A stretch of 64,000 bases of DNA from an uncultured Duncaniella sp. Lineage in GTDB: Bacteria > Bacteroidota > Bacteroidia > Bacteroidales > Muribaculaceae. The notes beneath the pieces were generated by a model. The model made no database searches. It had not been told where the DNA came from and worked only from the letters and a program-made list of their open reading frames with translations. Location of the stretch: NCBI RefSeq assembly GCF_910577345.1, contig NZ_CAJTMT010000006.1, positions 1 to 64,000 of the forward strand. The letters are read 5' to 3'. A program made the position numbers and the translations under genes. Shown here piece after piece: positions 51,062-58,866 of this stretch (position 1 is its first letter; every line of letters begins with the position of its first letter).

Positions 51062-51119
51062 TGCGCGGTTTTTCGTAATTTTGCAGACAAATTTACGGAA
51101 TCTTGCGCTTATAGCCAAA
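51052..51119. promoter_or_regulatory. Overlapping divergent promoters of miaB and the small membrane protein
   Basis: Minus strand: TTTG (51119-51116), 20 bases, TAAATTTG (51095-51088), an exact match. Plus strand: TTTT-rich -33 region (about 51052-51056), about 20 bases, TAATTTTG (51076-51083). The two -7 boxes are only 4 bases apart, so the two RNA polymerase footprints must overlap. Confidence 0.7.
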
Positions 51120-51136
51120 GAATCTACTTATAAATT

Positions 51137-52477
51137 ATGAGTTTATCACGCAAATTACATATTGAAACCTACGGCTGCCAGATGAATGTGGCCGACAGCG
51201 AAGTCGTTGCTTCCGTTCTGGAGACAGTCGGCTATGAGATTGTCCCGACCGTTGAGGAGGCTGACGCGGTGCTTCTCAACACATGCTCCATCCGCGACAA
51301 TGCGGAGCAGAAGATTGTGTCTCGTCTCGCTTATCTCTCATCGCTTCGCCGCAAGCGTCCGAAGGATGCCTCGCGCCTGATTGTGGGTGTTATCGGCTGT
51401 ATGGCTGAGCGCGTCAAGGAGGAACTTGTCAGCAAACATGGTGTCGACCTCGTGGCCGGTCCGGATTCCTATCTCGACCTGCCTAACCTCTTCGCATCAG
51501 TCGAAGCCGGAGAGAAGGCTGTCAATGTCGAACTGAGCACCACCGAGACCTATCGCGACATTATTCCCGCGCGAATCACAGGCAATCCTGTGTCGGGCTT
51601 CATCAGCATCATGCGCGGCTGCAACAATTTCTGCTCCTACTGCATCGTCCCCTACACCCGTGGACGCGAACGTTCGCGCAGTGCCGACAGTATCCTTGCC
51701 GAGCTTGCCGACCTGCGTGCCCGCGGCTTCAAGGAGGCCACGCTGCTCGGACAGAATGTCAACAGTTATTCCTATACGACTCCCGAAGGTGAAGTTGTCG
51801 ACTTCCCGAAGCTTCTCGGAATGGTGGCAGATGCCGCTCCCGACATGCGTATCCGTTTCACCACTTCCCATCCCAAGGACATGAGCGACGAGACCATCGA
51901 CATGATTGCCTCGCGTCCGAATCTCTGCAAGCATATCCACCTTCCTGTCCAGTCAGGTTCCAACAAGGTGTTGAAGGCGATGAACCGCAAATATACCCGC
52001 GAATGGTATCTTGACCGCATTGCCGCCATACGTCGTGCCATTCCCGACTGCGGTATATCGAGCGACCTTTTCACCGGTTTCCATGATGAGACCGAGGAGG
52101 ATTTCCAGGATACACTGTCGCTCATGCGTGAGGTCGGTTTTGATTCTTCGTTTATGTTCAAGTATTCTGAACGTCCGGGGACGTTGGCGGCGCGTACGAT
52201 GCCCGACAATGTGCCGGAGGATGTGAAGATTGACCGTCTGAACCGCATGATTGCTCTTCAGAACGAACTGTCGCGTGAGAGCAATGCCCGCGATGTCGGG
52301 AAGGTGTTCGATGTGCTCGTCGAGGGTGTGTCGAAGCGTTCGAAGGAGCAGTTCGTAGGACGTAACCAACAGAACAAGACTCTTGTCTTCCCCCGCGGCA
52401 ACTATCGTGTCGGTGACACTGTAAAGGTCCGCGTTGTGGACTCGTCTTCAGCCACTCTCATCGGAGAGCTTGCATGA
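51137..52477 (+). CDS. miaB: tRNA-2-methylthio-N6-dimethylallyladenosine synthase
   Basis: A 446-residue radical SAM methylthiotransferase that adds a methylthio group to i6A37 of tRNAs. The N-terminal domain has the auxiliary cluster ligands C14 (TYGCQMN), C50 (NTCSIRDNA) and C88 (IGCMAER). The radical SAM cluster is C162-x3-C166-x2-C169 (GCNNFCSYCIVPYTRG). A C-terminal TRAM domain (about 385-446) contains VEGVSKRSKEQFVGRNQ. NTCSIRDNA and the RGRERSR text favour MiaB over RimO or MtaB. Confidence 0.95.
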   Translation: MSLSRKLHIETYGCQMNVADSEVVASVLETVGYEIVPTVEEADAVLLNTCSIRDNAEQKIVSRLAYLSSLRRKRPKDASRLIVGVIGCMAERVKEELVSKHGVDLVAGPDSYLDLPNLFASVEAGEKAVNVELSTTETYRDIIPARITGNPVSGFISIMRGCNNFCSYCIVPYTRGRERSRSADSILAELADLRARGFKEATLLGQNVNSYSYTTPEGEVVDFPKLLGMVADAAPDMRIRFTTSHPKDMSDETIDMIASRPNLCKHIHLPVQSGSNKVLKAMNRKYTREWYLDRIAAIRRAIPDCGISSDLFTGFHDETEEDFQDTLSLMREVGFDSSFMFKYSERPGTLAARTMPDNVPEDVKIDRLNRMIALQNELSRESNARDVGKVFDVLVEGVSKRSKEQFVGRNQQNKTLVFPRGNYRVGDTVKVRVVDSSSATLIGELA

Positions 52478-52536
52478 GGAATGTTCATGAAGGAAGATAA
52501 AGACTGAAAAGTATATTGGCAGACCTGAAAGTACAT

Positions 52537-52588
52537 GCAGGGAGCGAAAGTTGCAGGGACATGGTGTCCGGCTGACTTCGCTCCCTGC
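52537..52588 (+). terminator. Probable terminator after miaB
   Basis: GCAGGGAGCGAAAGT (52537-52551) pairs with ACTTCGCTCCCTGC (52575-52588), with one unpaired base. CTCTTTCC follows rather than a clean T-run. The rest of 52589-52875 is AT-rich; TAATTTTA near 52770 is only a near match to a -7 box. Confidence 0.6.
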
Positions 52589-52875
52589 CTCTTTCCTATA
52601 TATTAAATATCTTCTAAAGCTTCTGATGCAATTCATGTAATGGCTGATGACCGTAGCATGATTGGGCAAAAGTTGAACTGAATTGGCACTATAAATGAAA
52701 AATTGTCCCAATTATGGGTACAATGTTCTATTTTTAACTGTTTTTGTTAGGAAATACGGTATAAAAAGCCTAATTTTATGGTGTAAGTTTATTGGGCGGA
52801 AAACCAGAACGCTTAACGCACAATCAGCAACAAATATTTATACACGATCAAAGTCAGGAGGCGAACGGTATTACC

Positions 52876-53481
52876 ATGATAGATTTCGAATCACTACTTT
52901 TCAATATAGACATCAACACGAGATGCATCCCGCGTCCCGGTTCGCTTCTTGTCGCAGAGCCGTTCCTCAGGGAACGCTACTTCCACCATGCAGTCATCTG
53001 TCTTGTCGACTACGAACCTCGCGGTTCGGCAATGGGGATAGTCCTCAACAATCTTACGAGCTACACTCTTCAGGATGTGTTGCCCTCTGTCAAGGCAAAG
53101 ACACCGATTCCGATTTATTGCGGAGGGCCGATGTCGTGTGACCGTCTTTACTTCATGCATACGCTCGGCGAACTGATTCCGGATTCGCGTGAAGTGACCC
53201 CCGGTCTATATATAGGTGGAGATTTCGAGACTGTCTTGTCTATCGTAAACGACGGCTATTCCACCGATGGCCATCTGAGATTTTTCCTCGGCTATAGCGG
53301 TTGGGATGTGGAGCAGCTTGATGGCGAACTGTTGAAAAATGTTTGGGCTGTAACTGATATACCCTCGCTTGACACAGTGTTGACAGGCGAAGAGGATGCC
53401 TATTGGCACAGAGTGGTCAGAGGCATGGGCAAGAAATATCGCGGATGGCTCTACCATCCGCGCAATCCGCACTCAAACTGA
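52876..53481 (+). CDS. YqgE/AlgH family protein
   Basis: A 201-residue member of the YqgE/AlgH family (UPF0301), with PRPGSLLVAEPFL, FHHAVICLVDYEPRGSAMGI and VLNNLTSYTLQDVL near the start, YCGGPMSCDRLYFMHTL in the middle, and FLGYSGWDVEQLDGELLKNV toward the end. The biochemical role of this conserved family is still unclear despite its name in Pseudomonas alginate regulation. I chose ATG 52876 because the conserved part begins shortly after it. The length is slightly above the usual ~185. Confidence 0.88.
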   Translation: MIDFESLLFNIDINTRCIPRPGSLLVAEPFLRERYFHHAVICLVDYEPRGSAMGIVLNNLTSYTLQDVLPSVKAKTPIPIYCGGPMSCDRLYFMHTLGELIPDSREVTPGLYIGGDFETVLSIVNDGYSTDGHLRFFLGYSGWDVEQLDGELLKNVWAVTDIPSLDTVLTGEEDAYWHRVVRGMGKKYRGWLYHPRNPHSN

Positions 53482-53847
53482 TTAAGGGGGTGGCTGATAC
53501 CAAAGTGAATGTAGTTAAGCACTCTCTAAATCCATCAGCAAAACAGACTGATAGACACACCGAATAGTAACATCTGTGATAGATGCACTTTCCGGGATGG
53601 TCCGGACTGTGGAGCCGTTGAAACAGACTTTAACCGGTCTCCGCAAAATGTTAGCTCCCAATTGTAAATAGTCGTCATCAATCAGAGGCTCCGGGCCATC
53701 CCTTTTTCTTTTTATAAAGATTGTTGGGTTGTTAAAAATAGTTAAACAAACGAATTGCGCGTTACAGCACATAAAAGATGTTTGGCCGATTGGGGTAAAA
53801 TCCCTAACTTTGCAGCCGAATTAAATCAATACAAATCACAATAATTA
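53482..53847 (+). promoter_or_regulatory. rpsP: Gap before rpsP, with a consensus promoter at 53781-53812
   Basis: TTTG (53781-53784), 20 bases and TAACTTTG (53805-53812) match the consensus exactly; the leader would be about 30 bases. In 53482-53780 I see only a small minus-strand frame (53515-53772) without recognisable features, and no terminator for yqgE. Confidence 0.8.
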
Positions 53848-54375
53848 ATGGCAACTAAAATCAGACTGCAACGCCATGGTCGCAAGAACTATGCGTTCTA
53901 TCCTATTGTAATCGCCGATAGCAGGGCACCACGAGATGGTAAATTTATTGAAAGGATAGGTTCTTATAATCCGAACACTAATCCTGCTACAGTAACTTTG
54001 AACTTCGAGCGTGCTTTGTATTGGGTAAACGTTGGCGCACAGCCCACCGACACTGTTCGCACTATCCTCTCAAACGAAGGCGTACTTCTCATGAAGCACC
54101 TTCAGGGTGGTGTCAAGAAGGGTGCATTCGACGAGGCAGAAGCACAGCGTCGTTTTGATGCCTGGAAGGCTCAGAAGCAGCAGACTGTCGACAAACTCCG
54201 TGCCTCTATGGCCGACAAGAAGGAGCTTGAGGCAAAGAACCGCTTCGAGGCTGAAGTGGCTAAGAACAAGGCTAAGGCCGAGGAAGTGGCTAAGAAGAAA
54301 GCTGAAGCCGCTGCCGCCGCTGCTGAAGCTGAGGCTGCTGAGGCTCCCGCAGAGGAAGCTCCCGCTGCTGAATAA
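53848..54375 (+). CDS. rpsP: Small ribosomal subunit protein bS16 with extended C-terminus
   Basis: A 175-residue bS16. The ribosomal core covers about residues 1-85 (ATKIRLQRHGRKNYAFYPIV, RDGKFIERIGSYNPNTNP, ERALYWVNVGAQPTDTVR). After it comes a Lys/Glu/Ala-rich helical tail (about 95-160) and an Ala/Glu/Pro end (EAPAEEAPAAE). Escherichia coli bS16 is about 82 residues; the long tail is typical of Bacteroidetes. It has its own promoter and terminator, so it is expressed apart from rimM, trmD and rplS, its usual neighbours elsewhere. Confidence 0.95.
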   Translation: MATKIRLQRHGRKNYAFYPIVIADSRAPRDGKFIERIGSYNPNTNPATVTLNFERALYWVNVGAQPTDTVRTILSNEGVLLMKHLQGGVKKGAFDEAEAQRRFDAWKAQKQQTVDKLRASMADKKELEAKNRFEAEVAKNKAKAEEVAKKKAEAAAAAAEAEAAEAPAEEAPAAE

Positions 54376-54420
54376 CTATCGGCATGAAAGCAGACAGTCA
54401 GTAATGGCTGTTGAAGAAAT

Positions 54421-54458
54421 AACCCGCACTCTTTCGAGAGTAGCGGGTTTATTTTTTT
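54421..54458 (+). terminator. Intrinsic terminator after rpsP
   Basis: AACCCGCACTCT (54421-54432) pairs with AGAGTAGCGGGTT (54437-54449, one bulged base) around a TTCG tetraloop, followed by TATTTTTTT. Confidence 0.92.
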
Positions 54459-54582
54459 ACCTTGATTTGTTTATGCCGGGCGTATATTATAGGTCTAATC
54501 GTAAAAAAAGTAAAATAAAACCTTTATAAATCCGTGTAATACAAATATATACGACAAAATTATGAAAAAGTGAATCAGGCTT

Positions 54583-54831
54583 GGATGTCCGCAGGACATC
54601 GATTTTTTCGTAACCCTGTACATCGAAGCGAAGCGAAGATGTGCAGGGAAAGTCCAAGTTCTATATAGAATGGTGTCTGTAAGACACCGATTTACCATTC
54701 TGGATAGCCTTTCTGACACGATAATCGATGTCCTCCGGACATCTTTTTTTGAGAGATGATCTTTCCCCGCACATCTACGCTCCGCTCCGATGTACGGGGT
54801 TACGGAAAAATCGGTGTCCTATCGGACACCC
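54583..54831. repeat. Inverted pair of a structured ~107-bp repeat unit
   Basis: Unit A (54583-54690) and the reverse complement of unit B (54725-54831) align along their length. Each contains, in order, a short palindrome (GATGTCCGCAGGACATC at 54584; GGTGTCCTATCGGACACC at 54813), a GATTTTT(T/C)CGTAACC-like link, a hairpin with a GTACATC/GATGTGC stem (about 54614-54648 and 54765-54799), and a second palindrome (54672-54688; GATGTCCTCCGGACATC at 54727). No coding potential. Confidence 0.8.
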
Positions 54832-54880
54832 GCGGCAGCTCCTATCATATATGTGGGCATCTCATGCATGTGGCAGTATG

Positions 54881-54980
54881 CATGTGTGTACCTGCTGCAT
54901 AGGTTATGCGCATGTGTGTACCTGCTGCATAGGTTACCCGCATGTGTGTACCTGCTGCGTAGGTTATCCGCATGTGTGTA
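54881..54980. repeat. 30-bp minisatellite, three full copies and a partial fourth
   Basis: Copies at 54881-54910, 54911-54940 and 54941-54970 share the start CATGTGTGTACCTGCTGC and differ at two or three positions each; the fourth (from 54971) keeps only CATGTGTGTA. There are no spacers between copies, so this is not CRISPR. Because 30 is divisible by 3, frames stay open on both strands, but none looks like a real gene. Confidence 0.9.
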
Positions 54981-55029
54981 TTTCTGCGGCCGGATTTAAT
55001 GGTCCCTTGGACTGTTTTGCAGTGCAATA

Positions 55030-57087
55030 TTAACGCTTGAGGCGTTTGGCTATCTCGCGGTGGTGATGGGCGGAGGAGGGGTCGCCGATGGAGTCGTAGA
55101 TGTCGGCAAGGAGTGAGTGAAGGGTAGAGAGTGCCGGGCGTGGATAGTCGTTTGTCTCGCTCAGGTTGAGTGCGACGAGGCAGCGGTCCATCGCGTTGTG
55201 CGGGTCAGAGAGATTGAAATATGCGAGCCCCATGCGCACAAGTGCATCGAAGTGGTCGGGTTCTTGCCGGATGACGTTCTCGAAATCGCGGATGGCACTT
55301 GTATAGTCCTCCAATGTCATGTTGGCAAGGGCGCGGCCATAGAGTGCGGGCTGGTGGTCGGGGAGTAGGGTGAGGGCTTTGTCATAGTTGGCGATTGCCG
55401 GTAGAGGCATGTCGTCGAGACGGCAGTCGTCGCCGAGTGAGCAGTATTCGCGCGCCATGTCGGCGAAACGTTGCGAGTCGGCTTCAATCCTTGCTTCAAG
55501 TTCGGCGATGCGTTGCTTCATCTTGTCGACAACTCCGAGCTTGCGTCTGGCAAGACGCATGGCGCTTCCGTTTTCAAGCAACGGCCATGATTTGCTTGCC
55601 TCCACAAAGAGGTCGAAGGCATCGGCAAGTTCTCCTTTGTCGGCTTTAGAGATCGCTTTCAGGTAACATTCATCCGCATGGGCTTTGCGCATTGCCTCGT
55701 CGATGAGGATGGGGTCGTTGAACGAACGGCTGAAGTTGATGATTGCAGGGTTGACAAAGATGTCGCGGTCGGCCACGGTCGAACGCAGTCCCATTCCCTC
55801 GAAGCTGCGGCAACGCGAGAGAGCGACGTAGGTCTGACCTCCCGTGAAAGCACCGCGCCCTATGTCGATGATGACATTGTTGAACGTCAACCCTTGGCTT
55901 TTGTGGATGGTCAATGCCCAAGCAAGTTTGACGGGATATTGGGTGAAACTCCCGAGTTCCTCCTCATTGATTTTCTTTGTCTTGGCATCGTAGATATAGC
56001 GGATGTTTGACCATTTTTCGGGCTCAACGGCATGGACATCGCCATTTTCGAGTCTAACTTCAAGAAGATCCTTGGTCAGAGTCTCGACAGTGCCGATAGT
56101 ACCGTTGACCCACAGTTTGTCGGGGGAGTTCTTGATGAACACCACCTGTGCGCCCTCTTTCAGCGAAAGCTCAAGGTCGGTCGGAAGTGAATTTTCCGGA
56201 AAATCCCCCTTGATGGTGCCAACAAAAGTGACGAGTGGACGCTCGATGGCGTTAAGGCGCGTTTCGTTGATATGGTCCACCATGTCGCGGCGCGATGCGA
56301 GAGTCATGGTCGGTTTTGAGGCGTGGAGGTCGGCATCGAGAAGGTTGGGAGGCAGACAGCGGGAATTGAGGTGGGCTATGTCTTCGCGGCTGACCGTCCC
56401 CATGCGGATACGGTCGAGCAACTCCACGAAATCCCCTTCGCTCTGTCGGTAAATCTTGCGGAGTTCGATGGGGACAAGGTGGATGCGTTCGAATACATGA
56501 GCGGAGAAGAAAAAGGAATCGCGGTAGTATTTGCGGAGTATGTCGCGCATGTCGCCGGTAAGGACCGGTTCGAGCTGAAACACATCGCCTACGAGCAAAA
56601 GCTGTTTTCCGCCGAAGGGTTCGCGCTGATTGCCGGAATAGGTGCGCAGGAGGAGATCGACAAAGTCAATGATGTCCGCGCGGACCATCGAGATTTCATC
56701 AATGATAATCAGCTCGACCTCACGGATGAGTTTGACGAGCGCTCCCGGATACTTCATCCGCTGCTTGATGCGGTCGGGTTTGAAGTCGGGGTCATCGGGG
56801 GTGATGGGCTTGAACGGTATGCGGAAGAAGGAGTGGAGAGTCACACCTCCGACATTGACGGCTGCTATGCCCGTCGGCGCGAGGACAACAAACTTTTTGT
56901 GGGTATGCGCGGTGATGTAACGCAGGAAAGTCGATTTTCCCGTTCCGGCTTTGCCGGTAAGGAAAATCGACTGTCTGGTATGTTGCAACAATTCCCAAGC
57001 CTTTATGAATTCGGGATTGTTGAGGTCAATGCTTTCGCTTTCTTCCGCAACTCTGCGTCGGGCAGGCCGCGAAGACTTTTTTGCCAT
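55030..57087 (-). CDS. Pif1/RecD-like ATPase-helicase with C-terminal TPR region
   Basis: A 685-residue protein. The N-terminal superfamily 1 helicase core has Walker A GKAGTGKS (45-52), PTGIAAVNVGGVTLHSFF, Walker B IIIDEISM (127-134), LLVGDVFQLEPV, and a late motif VI-like block SQGLTFNNVIIDIGRG ... YVALSRCRS in a UvrD_C_2 type domain, as in Pif1. From about residue 480 to the end are tetratricopeptide-like helices (AIANYDKALTLLPDHQPALY and AIRDFENVIRQEPDHFDAL). Such proteins unwind DNA 5' to 3'; the TPR tail suggests a protein partner. It ends next to the 30-bp minisatellite and follows the FadL-like gene by 25 bases. Confidence 0.85.
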   Translation of the reverse strand: MAKKSSRPARRRVAEESESIDLNNPEFIKAWELLQHTRQSIFLTGKAGTGKSTFLRYITAHTHKKFVVLAPTGIAAVNVGGVTLHSFFRIPFKPITPDDPDFKPDRIKQRMKYPGALVKLIREVELIIIDEISMVRADIIDFVDLLLRTYSGNQREPFGGKQLLLVGDVFQLEPVLTGDMRDILRKYYRDSFFFSAHVFERIHLVPIELRKIYRQSEGDFVELLDRIRMGTVSREDIAHLNSRCLPPNLLDADLHASKPTMTLASRRDMVDHINETRLNAIERPLVTFVGTIKGDFPENSLPTDLELSLKEGAQVVFIKNSPDKLWVNGTIGTVETLTKDLLEVRLENGDVHAVEPEKWSNIRYIYDAKTKKINEEELGSFTQYPVKLAWALTIHKSQGLTFNNVIIDIGRGAFTGGQTYVALSRCRSFEGMGLRSTVADRDIFVNPAIINFSRSFNDPILIDEAMRKAHADECYLKAISKADKGELADAFDLFVEASKSWPLLENGSAMRLARRKLGVVDKMKQRIAELEARIEADSQRFADMAREYCSLGDDCRLDDMPLPAIANYDKALTLLPDHQPALYGRALANMTLEDYTSAIRDFENVIRQEPDHFDALVRMGLAYFNLSDPHNAMDRCLVALNLSETNDYPRPALSTLHSLLADIYDSIGDPSSAHHHREIAKRLKR

Positions 57088-57112
57088 TTACGATAAGTGG
57101 GAGTGGATGCGG

Positions 57113-58795
57113 TTAGAAACGGAATCCGACGGTGAGGACGACTGAGTTATTGTTATCGCTGATAGAGCCTGTCGGTGCGAGGATGAGGTCGCCGGTTGAA
57201 TTTTCATTGTAGTCAGTGAAGGCACTGAATTTGCTCTTGCGCGAACGATGGACGTAGGCAGCATCAGCGTAGAAATTCTTGTAGCGGTAACCGAGGCCGC
57301 AGGTGATATACTGCGTGGTCTTGTCGAAGGTGTAGGAGGGGAGGGTCTCAGTATCGTCTGCACCACCGGTGAATACATAATTGGCTGTAGGACCGTTGGC
57401 GGTCATGGAGTATCCGTCCATGGCTTCCTGAGTGACGGGTGAAGTCTCATAGACATAACCGGCACGGACGCTGAATTGCGGAGTCACGCGATATTCAAGG
57501 CCGAGGCGCATGATGTTCTGAGCCTTGTAGTAAGTCTTGACATCTTCATTGAGATCACGATAGTCGTTGCCGTTGAAATCCTGAACCTTGATGTCGTTGG
57601 TAGCGCGATATTCATAGTCGGCACTGATGATGGCACGTCCGCCGATAACACCGGCAGCACCGACCATAAGTCGCCAAGGAGAGCGGGTCTTCCAATCAAA
57701 TTCATCAAGATAGCCTTCGTCGGTCATGACCGAGCCGTTGTAAGGTTCGCCGTTGTAGGCAGCGGCCTGATAGTCGTAGCTCATCGTAGCGCCACCCTCG
57801 TAAGAGAGATTATAGTATGTCGGGGTGTGGACTGCGATACCGAGGCGGAATTCATTGACAGGCTTGAAAATCAAACCGGCCTTGAAGTTGAAACCGCTAC
57901 CCCAGATGTGTTTGAAGTTGTCAAGGGTGTAAGCTGCATCACCTCTGGTATAGGTCGGTTCCTTATTGAGATCTACGCCGGGAGCGAACGCGTTGTCGAT
58001 GCTCTCGCTGTAGAAGGCGCGGGTCTTGTAGTCAATGTCGGTGATGCCGAAACCGATACCCCAGTAGACCACGTCGGAGATGTTGCCACCAAAGTTGATG
58101 GAGTATTCGTCAATGTGGCCCTTTTCTTCAATGTCGATTGCAGCCGAACCGGTTGAACCGGTTTTTTCGTTGTAGTCAAAAAGGCCGGTATATGAATTTG
58201 AACCGGGGGAGAGCGGGCTTATGCCACCACCCTGAAACATAAGAATGCTTGACCAGGGAGCGGATGAGTCGAGATACGGGCTGTACTTGTCGCCAAACGA
58301 CATTTCGCCGGGTGTATATCCATCGGCTGAGGTATAGTCAGCCACGAGGTTGGTCAGCGATGTGCCGATGGCACCCATGCTTCCTCTGTAACGGCGGTCG
58401 AATGATGCCACGCGCGAATAGCTTGCGCCCCAGTTGAAGAATGGCATAGCCGAGTTTGAGCCGAGGTTTACGGTGCCGACATAACCGAAGCTGTTGCAGG
58501 CAACGTTGGTGTGGTTCTCGGTGTTGGTCATTCCACCTGCGCGGAATTTTGCCGACTGCATGGTGATGTCGAGAGTGGCCGAAAGGTCGCTGCTGCGATA
58601 CACGCCTATACCGCCGGGGTTCTGGTTGAGGGTCGAGATGTCGCCGCCGAGTGCGGTGAAGGCGCCGCCCATTGACATGAAGCGCGCGCTTCCCCGCAGA
58701 TCGTTTTGCGAGACAGAGTAGGCATCAAGAGCTGATTGAGCCATCATTGCTCCCGGAAGAGCTGCCAGCATCCCTGCTAAGAGTGTCTTGTTCAT
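57113..58795 (-). CDS. FadL/OmpP1/TodX-family outer-membrane transport protein
   Basis: A 560-residue outer-membrane barrel with a signal peptide (MNKTLLAGMLAALPGAMMAQ). The mature N-terminus (SALDAYSVSQNDLRGSARFM, then SMGGAFTALGGDISTLNQNP, then GGIGVYRSSDL) is the conserved family start that forms the hatch, and the C-terminus ends in Phe (VLTVGFRF). FadL-type proteins carry hydrophobic molecules across the outer membrane; Bacteroidetes members are often labelled hemin receptor without evidence. I chose ATG 58795 for a proper signal peptide. It lies 71 bases after the Trp/Gly-rich gene. Confidence 0.85.
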   Translation of the reverse strand: MNKTLLAGMLAALPGAMMAQSALDAYSVSQNDLRGSARFMSMGGAFTALGGDISTLNQNPGGIGVYRSSDLSATLDITMQSAKFRAGGMTNTENHTNVACNSFGYVGTVNLGSNSAMPFFNWGASYSRVASFDRRYRGSMGAIGTSLTNLVADYTSADGYTPGEMSFGDKYSPYLDSSAPWSSILMFQGGGISPLSPGSNSYTGLFDYNEKTGSTGSAAIDIEEKGHIDEYSINFGGNISDVVYWGIGFGITDIDYKTRAFYSESIDNAFAPGVDLNKEPTYTRGDAAYTLDNFKHIWGSGFNFKAGLIFKPVNEFRLGIAVHTPTYYNLSYEGGATMSYDYQAAAYNGEPYNGSVMTDEGYLDEFDWKTRSPWRLMVGAAGVIGGRAIISADYEYRATNDIKVQDFNGNDYRDLNEDVKTYYKAQNIMRLGLEYRVTPQFSVRAGYVYETSPVTQEAMDGYSMTANGPTANYVFTGGADDTETLPSYTFDKTTQYITCGLGYRYKNFYADAAYVHRSRKSKFSAFTDYNENSTGDLILAPTGSISDNNNSVVLTVGFRF

Positions 58796-58866
58796 AAGAG
58801 CTGAAGTTTGTGAGTTTCTAATAGACAAAATGATTTATCACTGTTGCATCGTTTTTTGATAGTGCA

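Noticed and set aside
53515..53772. 85-residue minus-strand gene between yqgE and rpsP
   Set aside because: No recognisable motif, and it runs over the edge of the rpsP promoter region; could be a relic but cannot be supported.
54881..54980. CRISPR array
   Set aside because: The 30-bp units are directly adjacent with no spacers and no cas genes are nearby; it is a minisatellite.
54728..55033. Cys-rich 101-residue protein with HVCTCCIGYP repeats
   Set aside because: The frame is open only because the repeat length is a multiple of three; the start lies inside the structured inverted repeat and all three frames show similar openness.
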